Notes: generated by a model not told the origin, from the sequence alone. Shown: positions 42,141 through 51,577, counted from the first letter of the stretch. The stretch is 64,000 nt of DNA from Agarivorans sp. TSD2052 (GCF_023238625.1 NZ_CP096670.1:3266501-3330500), one strand, 5' to 3'. A program made the numbers and translations.

Positions 42141-42851
42141 ATGTTAACTACGAATAGAACAATTAGCGGAATCCCACTACTGCTTGTTTATAGAGATTCA
42201 ATCGAGCAATCAAAAGAGCGAGGAACCGTTCTTTTTCTTCATGGCTTCTCTGCCAGTAAAGATGTTCAGAAACCAGATCTGGACATGTTAGCCGAAGAAG
42301 GTTTCTTGCTTATTGGGATTGATAGTTGGGGGCATGGTGATCGCCAACACCCTGACTTTAATAACTACTTTGCTTATGACAGTGGTTATTTTGACCAGCG
42401 CTTTATTGAAGTAGTCAAAAAGACAGCTATTGAGATCCCTTCACTTATTGATGAATTAGATGAACAAAATCTAATTATCCCTTCTAAGCTTGGCCTCGTT
42501 GGAATTTCAATGGGTGCGTTTATTAGTTATAAAGTCATAGTTGAGGAAACAAGAATAAAATGTGCGGCATTGTTTATTGGTAGTCCTAACTGGGGTGACT
42601 CTCCCGAAAGCCCACACTTGTTTTCCGAAGACATTCATCCCACTGCACTGCTAACCCTTGTTGCAGGTAAGGATGCAACCGTTCCTCCAGCGAGCGCAAA
42701 AGCACTTCATCATCAATTAGTACCTCATTATGCTGACTCACCAAATAAGCTAAAACTGGTGGAGTACCCCGAGTCTGATCATATGATGGAAGAGGAGGAT
42801 TGGTTGGATGCTATGGATAATGCAAAACAATGGCTAAATCAATTCATTTAG
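42141..42851 (+). CDS. Alpha/beta hydrolase in an orphan integron cassette
   Basis: This protein of about 236 residues (ATG at 42141; a TTG three codons earlier is also open) has the alpha/beta hydrolase plan. The oxyanion region is VLFLHGFSASKD. The nucleophile elbow is VGISMGAF (Ser in GISMG). The acid and His are probably in VVAGKDATVP-type sequence (LVAGKDATVPP) and ESDHMMEE. GIDSWGHGDRQHP is typical of small esterase/peptidase-like members (YitV/YqiA neighbourhood). The substrate is unknown. The gene fills a cassette bounded by an exact border match, yet lies 31 kb from intI and outside the array. Confidence 0.82.
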   Translation: MLTTNRTISGIPLLLVYRDSIEQSKERGTVLFLHGFSASKDVQKPDLDMLAEEGFLLIGIDSWGHGDRQHPDFNNYFAYDSGYFDQRFIEVVKKTAIEIPSLIDELDEQNLIIPSKLGLVGISMGAFISYKVIVEETRIKCAALFIGSPNWGDSPESPHLFSEDIHPTALLTLVAGKDATVPPASAKALHHQLVPHYADSPNKLKLVEYPESDHMMEEEDWLDAMDNAKQWLNQFI

Positions 42852-42906
42852 TATCAAGAGTCTGGCAGTGAAAAGCGGGCCTTATTAAGTACTGTGTGCG
42901 ATATTC

Positions 42907-42987
42907 ACATAACCAACAAATCAAAGGGACGCCCAAGCCTCGCTGCGCTCGGGCAATTTTGGGCGCCCGTTATTTGAGGCGTTAACT
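42907..42987 (+). other. attC site of the orphan hydrolase cassette
   Basis: Boxes are ACATAAC (42907-42913) and GTTAACT (42981-42987). The arms AAAGGGACGCCCAA (42927-42936 region) and TTTTGGGCGCCCGTTATTTG pair well, with an inner CCTCGCTGCGCTCGGG hairpin. The complementarity of CACATAAC with GTTATGTG at 42086-42093 confirms the cassette. The site is complete and might still be recognised by IntI. Confidence 0.85.
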
Positions 42988-43170
42988 CCGATCCAACCGT
43001 ACTTAATCTAATCCGAGTCGCCTGTATTTGAACTAACAACGTAACGCTCTTTTGTCCACTTCCAAGTTGGCAACAAGCTTTGCTTACCGCAGAACTTGTT
43101 GCCAAACTAAAGTTGCGAGCATAACACTCATATTTACTAGGTATGCGCAGTGATATGATGCTACTAAGCC

Positions 43171-46002
43171 TTACACGCTCACTTCATCCACTAAGTACAA
43201 TATCGATTGATACACCACCCCACTGTGATGCGACAAACCAATTTCGCAGGTTCGGCTATTGCTGTAACCACGGGTGCAGCCCTCTGGCACTTGGGCTTTT
43301 AGGGGCGCTAAGGCGGCTTTATTTAGCTCTGGGGTGGTAAAGCCTTTATCGCCAGCCCAACCGCAGCAGTATATGTGCTCAGGTAATATGGCTTGCTCAG
43401 CACAATGTTTAGCAATATCGAGCAGCGGATCGTGCATGTCCATGCGGCGCGAACTACAGGTAAGGTGAAGCATTACAGGTTCACTAAGCTTGGCTATCTC
43501 TAGCTTGTTAAGTGCGTGTTGGTGAATAAAACCTATTGGCTCATATATATCGAGGGGCTGGCTAAACTGCTCTTTGCTGCGTTTAGCGCAGGGGCTAGTG
43601 TCCATTAACACTGGCCAGCGGCCCTGTTCGCTCAGTTGCCAAATAAGCGTTTCTAGCTGCTGTGATTTGTCGGCAGCAATCTCTAACATGCCTTTGCTGT
43701 GATAGGGCATGCCACAACATAAATCATCGCCCTTATCGGCCATTATCACTTCAAAGCCGGCTTTTTCTAACACGCTGCAGGTCACCTCTACCAGTGGCCG
43801 AGGGTCGATAGCGCCGGCTTGCGGCCCCATAGTTCGCGCCGCACAAGACGGTATATATACCACTTTTTGTTTATGAAAACGGGCTTGTGGTGGCTGGTAT
43901 TTGGCGCGTGTAGGATAAGCGGGATTCCAAGTGGGCACCTTGCCTGCCGATATGTTGGTAATACCTTTACTGATTGCGCTTACCGCGCCCGACCCCAGTA
44001 CTTTTTGCCCCAGCTCGGCGGTGCCTAAACCTAGACGGGTCATGGTTGCTACACTGGAAAAATGTTCGGCTGTCCAACGGGCGATGTTTTGGTACTTCGC
44101 ATATTGTTGCTCGCGTAATTGCCGCACTAAGTCACCGGTATTAATGCCCACCGGGCAACGGTCGGCACATAAACCTACCGCAGCACAGGTATCTATGCCT
44201 AGATATTTAAAGTCTTTTTCTAACTCAGCCAGGCGCGGGGCATCACTGCCACTGCGGCGCAATTCACTTAACTCGCGATACAATACTATACGTTGCCGCG
44301 GGCTAAGACTTAAGCTACGAGAGGGGCAAACGGGTTCACAAAAGCCACATTCAATACACTTATCTACCAACTCATTGGCGGCTGGCATGGGTTTTAAATT
44401 GGCTAAATGCACTTGGCTATCGCTATTGAGGATAACCCCAGGGTTCAGCAAATTTTGGGGGTCGAACAGCTGCTTAATTTGTTGCATTAAGGCTAAACCT
44501 TCGGCGCCCCACTCTAGCTCTACAAACGGTGCCATATTGCGCCCCGTACCATGTTCCGCCTTTAGCGAACCTTGGTATTTAACCGCCACCAACTGGCTTA
44601 CAGCATCCATAAAGCGGCCATAACGCGCCACTTCTGCCGGGTCATCAAAGCCTTGTGTGAATACAAAATGTAAGTTGCCCGCCAAGGCATGGCCAAAGAT
44701 AATCGCCTCGGTGTAGCCGTGCTCAATGAATAGTTGTTGCAACTCGCAGACCCCATTAGCTAAGCGCGCTACCGGAAAGGCAACATCTTCAATAATCACC
44801 GTTGTGCCAGTTTCGCGCACCGCCCCTACTGCTGGGAACATGCCTTTACGAATCGCCCACAACGCGGCGGTTTCATTGGATTTAGTGGTAAATGCTACCT
44901 CACCGATGCGAGAGAAACTCTGCAAGCTGCCCATCACTTGCTCACAAAGCTGGTTGAGTTCATCGGTTTGGCTACTGCGCGTTTCCACTAACAAAGCGCA
45001 TGCATGTTTATCTAAACTGGCTATAAAGTCTGGCATGCCCGGCTTATTGGCTACCGACGCTAACGCGAGGCCATCCATTAACTCCACTGCCGCAACGGGT
45101 TGGTCGGCTAACACCTGCACCGCTTTACAGGCAGTATCGCTGTCGGCAAATACCAGCAGCGTTGACGCCTTGTGTGGATGCTCGATAACGGTGTTATAGG
45201 TAAGCTCAGCAATAAAAGCCAACGTGCCTTCAGAGCCTATCATTAGGTGCTGCAAAATATCGAAAGGGTCGCTAAAGTCCACCAACGCGTTAAGGCTGTA
45301 ACCAGTGGTATTTTTCAAGCGGTATTTATGGCGGATTTTGTCGGCTAAAGCTTGGTTTTGTTGGGTGTTTTTCGCCAGCGCTAACAACCCTTCTAGCAAG
45401 CCAGCGTGGCTGCGCTTAAAGGCTGCTACGCTATGTGGGTCGCCAGTATTTAATACCGAACCATCAGAAAACACCACCGTGATAGAAGCCATAGTGTGAT
45501 ATGAATTTTGCGCCGTGCCACAGCACATACCCGAGGCATTATTGGCGGCAATACCGCCGATTTTACAGGCATTGATGGAGGCCGGATCGGGGCCGATTTT
45601 GCGTTGAAACGGTGCTAAGTAACGGTTGGCATCTGCGCCGATGACGCCAGGCTGTAGGCTGATTTTTTCGCCATTATCCAATATTTCATGCTGGCGCCAA
45701 TCATCACTGAGTAAAATCAGTACTGAATCGCTGATTGCCTGCCCCGACAAACTGGTACCTGCGGCGCGAAAGGTATAAGGCAAGGCTAGTTGGGCGCAAT
45801 TGGCCATGACCACTTGTAACTGCTCTAGGTGATTCACCTTAACCACCAACTTTGGAATAAGCCGATAAAAACTGGCGTCGGTGCCATAAGCCAGCGTTTG
45901 CGCAGCGCTGGTGATCAGCTGCGTGGGCTCAAAGTGCTCGGCTAGGCGCTCAAACAGTTGTTGGTAAGATCCTTCTAATACAGGGCTAGTTGTTTGAGTC
46001 AT
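43171..46002 (-). CDS. dld: FAD- and Fe-S-containing D-lactate dehydrogenase (Dld-II type)
   Basis: This protein of 943 residues fuses a GlcD-type flavoprotein to a GlpC/CCG-type iron-sulfur unit. The FAD domain has LPYTFRAAGTSLSGQAISDS and KIGPDPASINACKIGGIAAN, then the FAD-oxidase C-terminal domain with GHALAGNLHFVFTQ. Two 4Fe-4S clusters follow at CIECGFCEPVCPSRS and CAAVGLCADRCPVG, then cysteine-rich CCG segments (DLCCGMPYHSKG, CSSRRMDMHD, CCGWAGDKG). It oxidises D-lactate (or another D-2-hydroxyacid) at the membrane and feeds electrons to quinone. It is the last gene after lldE-lldF-lldG, the L-lactate oxidase set, so both enantiomers could be used. A hairpin separates it from lldG. Confidence 0.9.
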   Translation of the reverse strand: MTQTTSPVLEGSYQQLFERLAEHFEPTQLITSAAQTLAYGTDASFYRLIPKLVVKVNHLEQLQVVMANCAQLALPYTFRAAGTSLSGQAISDSVLILLSDDWRQHEILDNGEKISLQPGVIGADANRYLAPFQRKIGPDPASINACKIGGIAANNASGMCCGTAQNSYHTMASITVVFSDGSVLNTGDPHSVAAFKRSHAGLLEGLLALAKNTQQNQALADKIRHKYRLKNTTGYSLNALVDFSDPFDILQHLMIGSEGTLAFIAELTYNTVIEHPHKASTLLVFADSDTACKAVQVLADQPVAAVELMDGLALASVANKPGMPDFIASLDKHACALLVETRSSQTDELNQLCEQVMGSLQSFSRIGEVAFTTKSNETAALWAIRKGMFPAVGAVRETGTTVIIEDVAFPVARLANGVCELQQLFIEHGYTEAIIFGHALAGNLHFVFTQGFDDPAEVARYGRFMDAVSQLVAVKYQGSLKAEHGTGRNMAPFVELEWGAEGLALMQQIKQLFDPQNLLNPGVILNSDSQVHLANLKPMPAANELVDKCIECGFCEPVCPSRSLSLSPRQRIVLYRELSELRRSGSDAPRLAELEKDFKYLGIDTCAAVGLCADRCPVGINTGDLVRQLREQQYAKYQNIARWTAEHFSSVATMTRLGLGTAELGQKVLGSGAVSAISKGITNISAGKVPTWNPAYPTRAKYQPPQARFHKQKVVYIPSCAARTMGPQAGAIDPRPLVEVTCSVLEKAGFEVIMADKGDDLCCGMPYHSKGMLEIAADKSQQLETLIWQLSEQGRWPVLMDTSPCAKRSKEQFSQPLDIYEPIGFIHQHALNKLEIAKLSEPVMLHLTCSSRRMDMHDPLLDIAKHCAEQAILPEHIYCCGWAGDKGFTTPELNKAALAPLKAQVPEGCTRGYSNSRTCEIGLSHHSGVVYQSILYLVDEVSV

Positions 46003-46023
46003 GGTTTATTCCTGAATCTATTT

Positions 46024-46066
46024 ATAAAAAGTTGCTGGCCGGGAAGATGTTCCTCGGCCAGCAAAA
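46024..46066 (-). terminator. Intrinsic terminator or attenuator between lldG and dld
   Basis: TTGCTGGCCG (46032-46041) and CGGCCAGCAA (46055-46064), extended by GGAA/TTCC, form a very stable stem with one bulged base. On the minus strand it is followed by CTTTTTATA. It lies within the lldEFG-dld unit and would reduce transcription of dld relative to the genes before it. Confidence 0.75.
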
Positions 46067-46107
46067 CTAAAGTGAATACCTTACAAAGCACTGCTTGCTT
46101 CACAGGG

Positions 46108-46776
46108 CTATTCGCTGATTACCACAATAATAATTAGCTGACTGGGGCCATGGGCTCCGTAGGCTAAGGTTTGTTGAATATCAGCCGTTTTTGATGGCCC
46201 TGAAATAAGCAGCACATTGCTGGGTAAACCTTGTGACCATTGTTGCTGCTCAATTAATTGCGGGAAGTTATCAATAATTTGACTGGCTTTAATCACCGCC
46301 ACATGACAGGGCGCAATTAACGACAAGCTGCGGGGTTCGGCTTCACTCGGTTTAAGTACCACCGTACCAGTATCGGCAATGGCCGCGTCGCAGCCGGTTA
46401 ACGTTACGCTAGTTTGGTTAAACAGGGCTTGTTTGTGCCACTCAAAGCTTTGCGTAAACGGGCTAAGCGGCACTCGCCCGGCCAGTGCGAGTTCAAACAG
46501 CTCTGCCCATTCTCCGCCGCTGCCACGCATGGCGGTTTTCCAGTTATGTTGCTCGGCTAACTCAATTAAACAAGCACTAAGCTGACTGCTGCTGGTAATG
46601 CTAAGTACATCGGCGTGCGCCGCCTCTAAACACTGACTAAAGCGCTGTAGCCGCTGTTCAGTTGATTGAGCTTGCCACGGTTGATGGCTACCTGTAGAGG
46701 CCTGAGGCGCTAAGGCACTCACCCCTTTTAAGCGCGCCATAATATGGCTTTTAGCCATAGAATCCGTCATCACCAT
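46108..46776 (-). CDS. lldG: L-lactate utilisation protein LldG (LutC/YkgG)
   Basis: This 222-residue protein of the LUD family is the small subunit of the LldEFG (LutABC) L-lactate dehydrogenase complex. Its C-terminal part has the family pattern VTLTGCDAAIADTGTVVLKP, RSLSLIAPCHVAVIKASQI and SNVLLISGPSKTADI..TLAYGAHGPSQLIIIV. The start codon overlaps the lldF stop by one base (TAATG), so translation is coupled. It works with lldF and lldE to oxidise L-lactate to pyruvate. Confidence 0.92.
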   Translation of the reverse strand: MVMTDSMAKSHIMARLKGVSALAPQASTGSHQPWQAQSTEQRLQRFSQCLEAAHADVLSITSSSQLSACLIELAEQHNWKTAMRGSGGEWAELFELALAGRVPLSPFTQSFEWHKQALFNQTSVTLTGCDAAIADTGTVVLKPSEAEPRSLSLIAPCHVAVIKASQIIDNFPQLIEQQQWSQGLPSNVLLISGPSKTADIQQTLAYGAHGPSQLIIIVVISE

Positions 46777-48269
46777 TAATTTGATCCCTTATTGCTGGCA
46801 CTGCTTTGGTCTGCTGATTGACTGATAGGCTGTTTGTTAGCCTGTTGTTGACGCTGTTTCATTGCTTGATGGAAGCTCTGCTCGGCCAAGGCAGGTTTGC
46901 CTCGGCAACGTGTCCACGCCCCCATTGGTATGGGGATAAACTTAGCTAAGCTTAAAACAAGCGAGGTACAAACGTTGTAAATGGCCGAGTGAGTGCTTAA
47001 CCATGCCCAAGCGCGCCAGGCAGTATGCTCAACAACACTGGCGGCACTGGCTTGGCCTTTGAGTGAAGGCTGGCCAGCTTCGGTGGGTAATTTGGCATCG
47101 CGGCGTAAGCGCTGCAATAAACTGGGGATGGGAATGTTCACCGGGCATACTTCTTCACAAGCCCCACATAAGCTAGAGGCGGTGACTAAGTCACTGGTAT
47201 TGGCTAAACCTTGCAAGTGTGGCGAGATAATTTTACCAATGGGGCCAGGATACGTGGTGCCGTAGGCATGCCCCCCAACCCGCGTATATACTGGGCAGTG
47301 ATTCATACACGCTCCGCAGCGAATACACTGCAGGGTTTTACGTAGGGCCTCGTCGGCGTAAGCTTGCGAACGACCATTATCAAGCAACACCAAATGCACT
47401 TGTTGGGGGCCGTCTCGCTCTGGTGCGCGGCGAGGCCCAGAGATCATATTAAAGTACGTGGTAATATGTTGGCCGGTCGCGGAACGGGTAAGTATGCTAA
47501 ATAACGGCGGCACGTCACTGAGAAACTCCACCACTTTTTCGATACCCGTTACCGCAATATGCAACGGCGGCACGGTGGTGGTCATTCGGCCATTGCCTTC
47601 GTTTTCAACCAAACACAAAGTGCCCGTTTCGGCCACCGCAAAATTAACCCCAGAAATGCCCACATCGGCTTGTTGAAACTTGCTGCGCAATACTTCGCGG
47701 CCAGTTTGAATCAGCTTGTCGACTGATAAGGTGTAGTTAAAGTCTTTAATATGTTGCTGAAATATATCGGCCACTTGCTGCTTGTTCTTGTGAATCGCCG
47801 GCATAATGATATGCGAGGGAGTTTCTTCTGCTAGCTGTACAATGTACTCGCCCATGTCACTTTCAACACATTCAATGCCTAAGCTTTCAAGATGCTGATT
47901 CAAAGCGATCTCTTCAGTCACCATCGACTTGCCTTTCACCACTTTTTGGCCACCCGCTTGCTGAATTAAGCCCGCAATGAGTTGTTGGGCTTGAGCGGCG
48001 TCTTCAGCCCAATGCACCTTAATCCCGTTGGCCTCACAGTGACGCTCTAACTGTTCCAATAACTCGGGTAGTTTAGCTAAGCAACGCTGGCGAATATTCT
48101 CGGCATGTAAGCGCAGCTGGGCAAGTTCATCGGGATCGTTAAAGGCATCTTTACGCTTTTGTTGGAGGTAGTCCATTGCGCCACGAAAGTTATCGCGCAA
48201 CTGTTGATCGGCTAAGGCTTCGCGAGCTTGGCTTTTAAACTGCTTGGCTTGATAGTGTTGAACGCTCAT
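46776..48269 (-). CDS. lldF: L-lactate utilisation iron-sulfur protein LldF (LutB/YkgF)
   Basis: This protein has 497 residues. The N-terminal LUD-type domain contains VVKGKSMVTEEIALNQHLES, VGISGVNFAVAETGTLCLVE and NEGNGRMTTTVPPLHIAVTG. The ferredoxin-like part binds two 4Fe-4S clusters (CIRCGACMNHCPVYTRVGG and LCGACEEVCPVNIPI), followed by a hydrophobic C-terminal domain and a Gln/Ser-rich tail. It carries electrons in the L-lactate oxidation complex. It overlaps lldE by four bases (ATGA). Confidence 0.94.
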   Translation of the reverse strand: MSVQHYQAKQFKSQAREALADQQLRDNFRGAMDYLQQKRKDAFNDPDELAQLRLHAENIRQRCLAKLPELLEQLERHCEANGIKVHWAEDAAQAQQLIAGLIQQAGGQKVVKGKSMVTEEIALNQHLESLGIECVESDMGEYIVQLAEETPSHIIMPAIHKNKQQVADIFQQHIKDFNYTLSVDKLIQTGREVLRSKFQQADVGISGVNFAVAETGTLCLVENEGNGRMTTTVPPLHIAVTGIEKVVEFLSDVPPLFSILTRSATGQHITTYFNMISGPRRAPERDGPQQVHLVLLDNGRSQAYADEALRKTLQCIRCGACMNHCPVYTRVGGHAYGTTYPGPIGKIISPHLQGLANTSDLVTASSLCGACEEVCPVNIPIPSLLQRLRRDAKLPTEAGQPSLKGQASAASVVEHTAWRAWAWLSTHSAIYNVCTSLVLSLAKFIPIPMGAWTRCRGKPALAEQSFHQAMKQRQQQANKQPISQSADQSSASNKGSN

Positions 48270-49054
48270 TGCTCGCCCCTTTCATCAGCGGTGCGTTGCC
48301 ACAAAAAGCTGGCTAAATGCTTACCTTGAAACGAAGCGGCTTCGCCACGATAAGCCAAGTGGCCGTTAATATTGGCCAAGCAGCCCCAGTCGGCACTGAC
48401 CAGTTGCTTGGCCGATGATTGGCTCAAGTGAGTGGCCTTGTCTTCAACCATAGCTTGGCTGATATCGGCATGGCGCAGCGCAAAGCTGCCACCAAAACCA
48501 CAACATTCGGTTTCGTAGGCGGCGTTTTTAATTTCCACATTATTGAGCTGCGCAAGCAAAGCCTGTGAGCTGACATGAATACCCATTTCTCGGCGACCGC
48601 TGCAAGAGGTATGTAATACCACCGAGGTAGGCTCGCCTTTATCTTGTAAAGTGGCTCGGCACACCCTTAGTAAAAACTCACTAAACTCATACACCCGCTC
48701 GCTAAACGCTTGAGCCCGAGCATGCAGCCTAGGGTCATCGGCAAATAGAGAGGGGTAGTGTTTAAACATCATGCCGGCGCAAGAGCCCGACATCACCACA
48801 ATAGGGTGATCCTCAGGGAACAAGGCTATTTGGCTTAGCGCCACGGTTTTTGCTTGGTCTTGATAGCCTGAAGTATAGGCGGGTTGGCCACAGCAACTTT
48901 GTTTTTCGACCCAGATGATTTCTATGCCTTCGCGCTCAATTAACTCAACAGCCGCCATACCGCCATCAGGGTCGAGAACGTCTAATAAACAGGTGGCATA
49001 AAAATACACCTTGTTGGGTTTACTTGGATAGATCCGTAATCCTGTTTGGGTCAT
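48266..49054 (-). CDS. lldE: L-lactate utilisation protein LldE (LutA/YkgE)
   Basis: This 262-residue protein has two CCG domains, each carrying cysteine-rich motifs: KQSCCGQPAYTSGYQD in the first half and YETECCGFGGSFALRH in the second. These bind an iron-sulfur cofactor in the LutA/GlpC family. VMSGSCAGMMFKHYPSLF and SVVLHTSCSGRREMGIH are also typical. It is the first gene of the lactate operon, with a divergent LysR gene 215 bases away. I see no lactate permease in the window. Confidence 0.93.
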   Translation of the reverse strand: MTQTGLRIYPSKPNKVYFYATCLLDVLDPDGGMAAVELIEREGIEIIWVEKQSCCGQPAYTSGYQDQAKTVALSQIALFPEDHPIVVMSGSCAGMMFKHYPSLFADDPRLHARAQAFSERVYEFSEFLLRVCRATLQDKGEPTSVVLHTSCSGRREMGIHVSSQALLAQLNNVEIKNAAYETECCGFGGSFALRHADISQAMVEDKATHLSQSSAKQLVSADWGCLANINGHLAYRGEAASFQGKHLASFLWQRTADERGEQ

Positions 49055-49269
49055 TCCTTACCTCTGGCTCTTGAGCGATTAATTGCTACAGCGCTATGCT
49101 TTAGTCTGTTCATTCTAGTCAAGTGGCGTAAAGCTGGAATCAGACCTTAGTGCATAGCGTGAAACCCAGCACACCCTTGATGTAAAAATTAAACTTTTAT
49201 TTAACATTTAGCTTACACCTTGGTAATTTATCCATATATAGAAATAAAGAAATAGATTATTTCCAAAAG

Positions 49270-50172
49270 ATGCCAAATGTAGATGACCTGATTTTATTTG
49301 CTGATGTGGTTGAACAAGGCTCCTTTAGTCGCGTCGCAGAACAACGCGAACTCACGAACTCGGTAGTGAGTAAACGGGTTGCCCGCTTAGAGAAAGAGCT
49401 AGCAGTACAACTTTTATACCGCACCACCCGAAAACTCTCGTTAACCGAGGCTGGCCAAGCCCTATTTGCTCAAGCCAAAAATATTTCACTGAGCGCCCAA
49501 GAAGCCTTTGCAGAAGTAGTTGAATACGGAGAAAGCTTAAGTGGCAAAATCAGGATCAGCGTACCCACTATTTCAGGCGAACTATTATTGGCCGAAGCCC
49601 TAGCAGGCTTTAGTGAGGCTCACCCAGAAATTAGCATTGAAATGTCGATGGATAACCGCTTTGTCGATTTACTTGAAGACGGTTTTGATATGGCTATCCG
49701 TACCGGTAGCCTGCCCGACTCATCACTGATTGCTCGCCATATCATCGACTCACATTGGGTCGTCGTCGCCAGTCCTCGCTATTTACTTAAGCGAGGAACA
49801 CCTTGGACAGCAGAAGAGCTACCGAAACATTGCTGTTTAAGTTATAGCTACCAAGAGGGGGGCGCCGAAGAGTGGTTATTTCACGAGCAAAACAAAACTC
49901 AAGCCGTTCGCGTCAATAGCGGTTTTAGCACCAATAATGCGCGGGCTTTGCGTAAAGCAGCCATTGCCGGTCACGGTATTATTTACGTGCCTCGTTGCTT
50001 AGTGCATGAAGATTTGGCCGCCGGACGCTTACAAGAAGTATTAGTAGGCCAAGCCGCGAAAGTACTAGGTATTTATGCTGTTTACCCCTTCACCCGCCAA
50101 CAACCTAAGAAAATAAAGCTACTGATTGAGCACATTCGTAGCCAGTATTTGCGCATCGCTGAATATTTTTAG
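49270..50172 (+). CDS. LysR-family regulator, probably of the lactate operon
   Basis: This regulator of 300 residues has the LysR helix-turn-helix (DLILFADVVEQGSFSRVAEQ, RELTNSVVSKRVARLEKEL, LLYRTTRKLSLTEAG). The effector domain is of the AaeR/DsdC-like kind that begins LSGKIRISVPTISGELLLAE and includes EDGFDMAIRTGSLPDSSLIA. It is divergent from lldE, and in this layout is likely to regulate the lactate genes. In Shewanella the lactate cluster uses a GntR-type regulator instead, so this pairing is different. The 3' end of the gene is repeated three more times downstream. Confidence 0.9.
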   Translation: MPNVDDLILFADVVEQGSFSRVAEQRELTNSVVSKRVARLEKELAVQLLYRTTRKLSLTEAGQALFAQAKNISLSAQEAFAEVVEYGESLSGKIRISVPTISGELLLAEALAGFSEAHPEISIEMSMDNRFVDLLEDGFDMAIRTGSLPDSSLIARHIIDSHWVVVASPRYLLKRGTPWTAEELPKHCCLSYSYQEGGAEEWLFHEQNKTQAVRVNSGFSTNNARALRKAAIAGHGIIYVPRCLVHEDLAAGRLQEVLVGQAAKVLGIYAVYPFTRQQPKKIKLLIEHIRSQYLRIAEYF

Positions 50173-50678
50173 TGCTTGAAGATTTGGCCGCCTAGCGCTG
50201 ACAAGAAATATTAGTAGGCCAAGCCGCTAAAGCACTAGGTATTTATGCGGTTTACTCCTTCGCCCGCCAACAACCGAAGAAAATAAAGCTACTGATTGAG
50301 CACATTCGTAGCCAGTATTTGCGCATCGCTGAATATTTTTAGTGCTTGAATATTTGGCCGCCGGGCGCTTACAAGAAGTAGTAGTAGGCCAGCCGCTAAA
50401 GCACTAGGTATTTATGCGGTTTACTCCTTCGCCCGCCAACAACCGAAGAAAATAAAGCGACTGATTGAGCACATTCGTAGCCAGTATTTGCACATCGCTG
50501 AATATTTTTAGCGCTTGAAGATTTGGCCGCCTAGCGCTTACAAGAAGTATTAGTAGTCCAGCCGCTAAAGCACTAGGTATTTATGCGGTTTACTCCTTCG
50601 CCCGCCAACAACCGAAGAAAATAAAGCGACTGATTGAGCACATTCGTAGCCAGTATTTGCGCATCGCCGAATATTTTT
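50001..50678 (+). repeat. Four tandem 170-bp units: LysR gene 3' end plus three decayed copies
   Basis: The last 170 bases of the LysR gene (from AGTGCATGAAGATTTGG at 50001 to its stop) are followed by three further copies starting at 50171, 50341 and 50510. Each copy keeps the CAACAACCGAAGAAAATAAA core, the CACATTCGTAGCCAGTATTTG tail segment and a TAG at its end. The extra copies carry shared in-frame stops (CGCCTAGCGCT in the first and third) and a lost A, so none is coding. A fifth copy is only hinted at (AGTAGTTGAA at 50679). Confidence 0.93.
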
Positions 50679-50760
50679 AGTAGTTGAAAAGCGGTAAGAT
50701 TATTGAAAATAATTACATCCTCAGACCAATAGACTTCTATACTTACAAAAAACCGTTGAA

Positions 50761-51468
50761 TTGATGATTTCAGTGAAACAATATTTATCACTAGCCAACT
50801 TAGCATTATTGTTTTTCAGCTGTAGCCTTAACGCTGCCGCTACATTCAAGGTCGGCTCGATAGATCTAGATATGGACAACAGCGAAGAAGAGCCATGGTT
50901 AGACTATCTGCATGAAGCTGCGGCCAACTTAGATATTACGCTACAAGTAATAGAGTTGCCCGAAGCCCGCGCCCATCATTTGGCGATAATGGGAGAACTA
51001 GATGCAGAGGCTTTTCCTTACGATATCCCCTCACGCGAATCTCCACAGATGATAAAAGTAAATGTGCCTATAGAAACCGCAAAGTTATGGGTGTGGGTAC
51101 ATATTAACCAACAATGTATTAGCGACCCCGCTCAACTTAAAAACCTGCAACCCGTGGGTACCCATGGCATTCCTTATTTCGACATTTTTTATCAACTCTC
51201 AGAGGTAGGTTACAGTAAAGTGCCGTCTACTGAATTGATGGTAGAAATGCTCAGCCGAGGCAGAGCTGACTATTTTGCAGCGACCCACGACGCGGTGCAT
51301 TTTTTATTATCAGAAGAGCAACGTTTACTCATAAAACACTGCCTCGATGCCCCCTATATAGAGATTCAAAGTCACCTCTACTTACATAAAAAGCATCAAG
51401 CCATCGTTAGTTTATTTGAACAAGAATTAAATCGAGTGATTAGCCTACACCCCGAACACGATGATTAA
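50761..51468 (+). CDS. Periplasmic amino-acid-binding-like protein (SBP family 3)
   Basis: This 235-residue protein has a signal peptide (LSLANLALLFFSCSLNAAA; start either ATG at 50761 or the next ATG). Its mature sequence resembles the family 3 solute-binding fold: FKVGSIDLDMDNSEEEPWLD, LQVIELPEARAHHLAIMGE, LDAEAFPYDI and then SRGRADYFAATHDAVHFLL. Solitary proteins of this type, lacking permease genes, are common in Alteromonadales and their ligands are mostly unknown. It follows the decayed LysR repeats and stands alone. Confidence 0.75.
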   Translation: MMISVKQYLSLANLALLFFSCSLNAAATFKVGSIDLDMDNSEEEPWLDYLHEAAANLDITLQVIELPEARAHHLAIMGELDAEAFPYDIPSRESPQMIKVNVPIETAKLWVWVHINQQCISDPAQLKNLQPVGTHGIPYFDIFYQLSEVGYSKVPSTELMVEMLSRGRADYFAATHDAVHFLLSEEQRLLIKHCLDAPYIEIQSHLYLHKKHQAIVSLFEQELNRVISLHPEHDD

Positions 51469-51577
51469 CCGCGCCCCAACTTTCATATCTTGCCTCATGA
51501 TTAAAAGGGCTAGAGCCTAGGCGAAACTGCTGGTAGTGTTAGCCTTTCACTCGCTAACATCGCGCAGGAGCTTAGAT

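Noticed and set aside
41923-42147. 74-codon plus-strand frame before the hydrolase gene
   Set aside because: It runs through the half attC and the cassette border, which are recombination sequence, and has no protein-like features.
50001-50678. CRISPR array
   Set aside because: The repeats are 170 bp, contiguous, without spacers, and derive from the LysR gene end.
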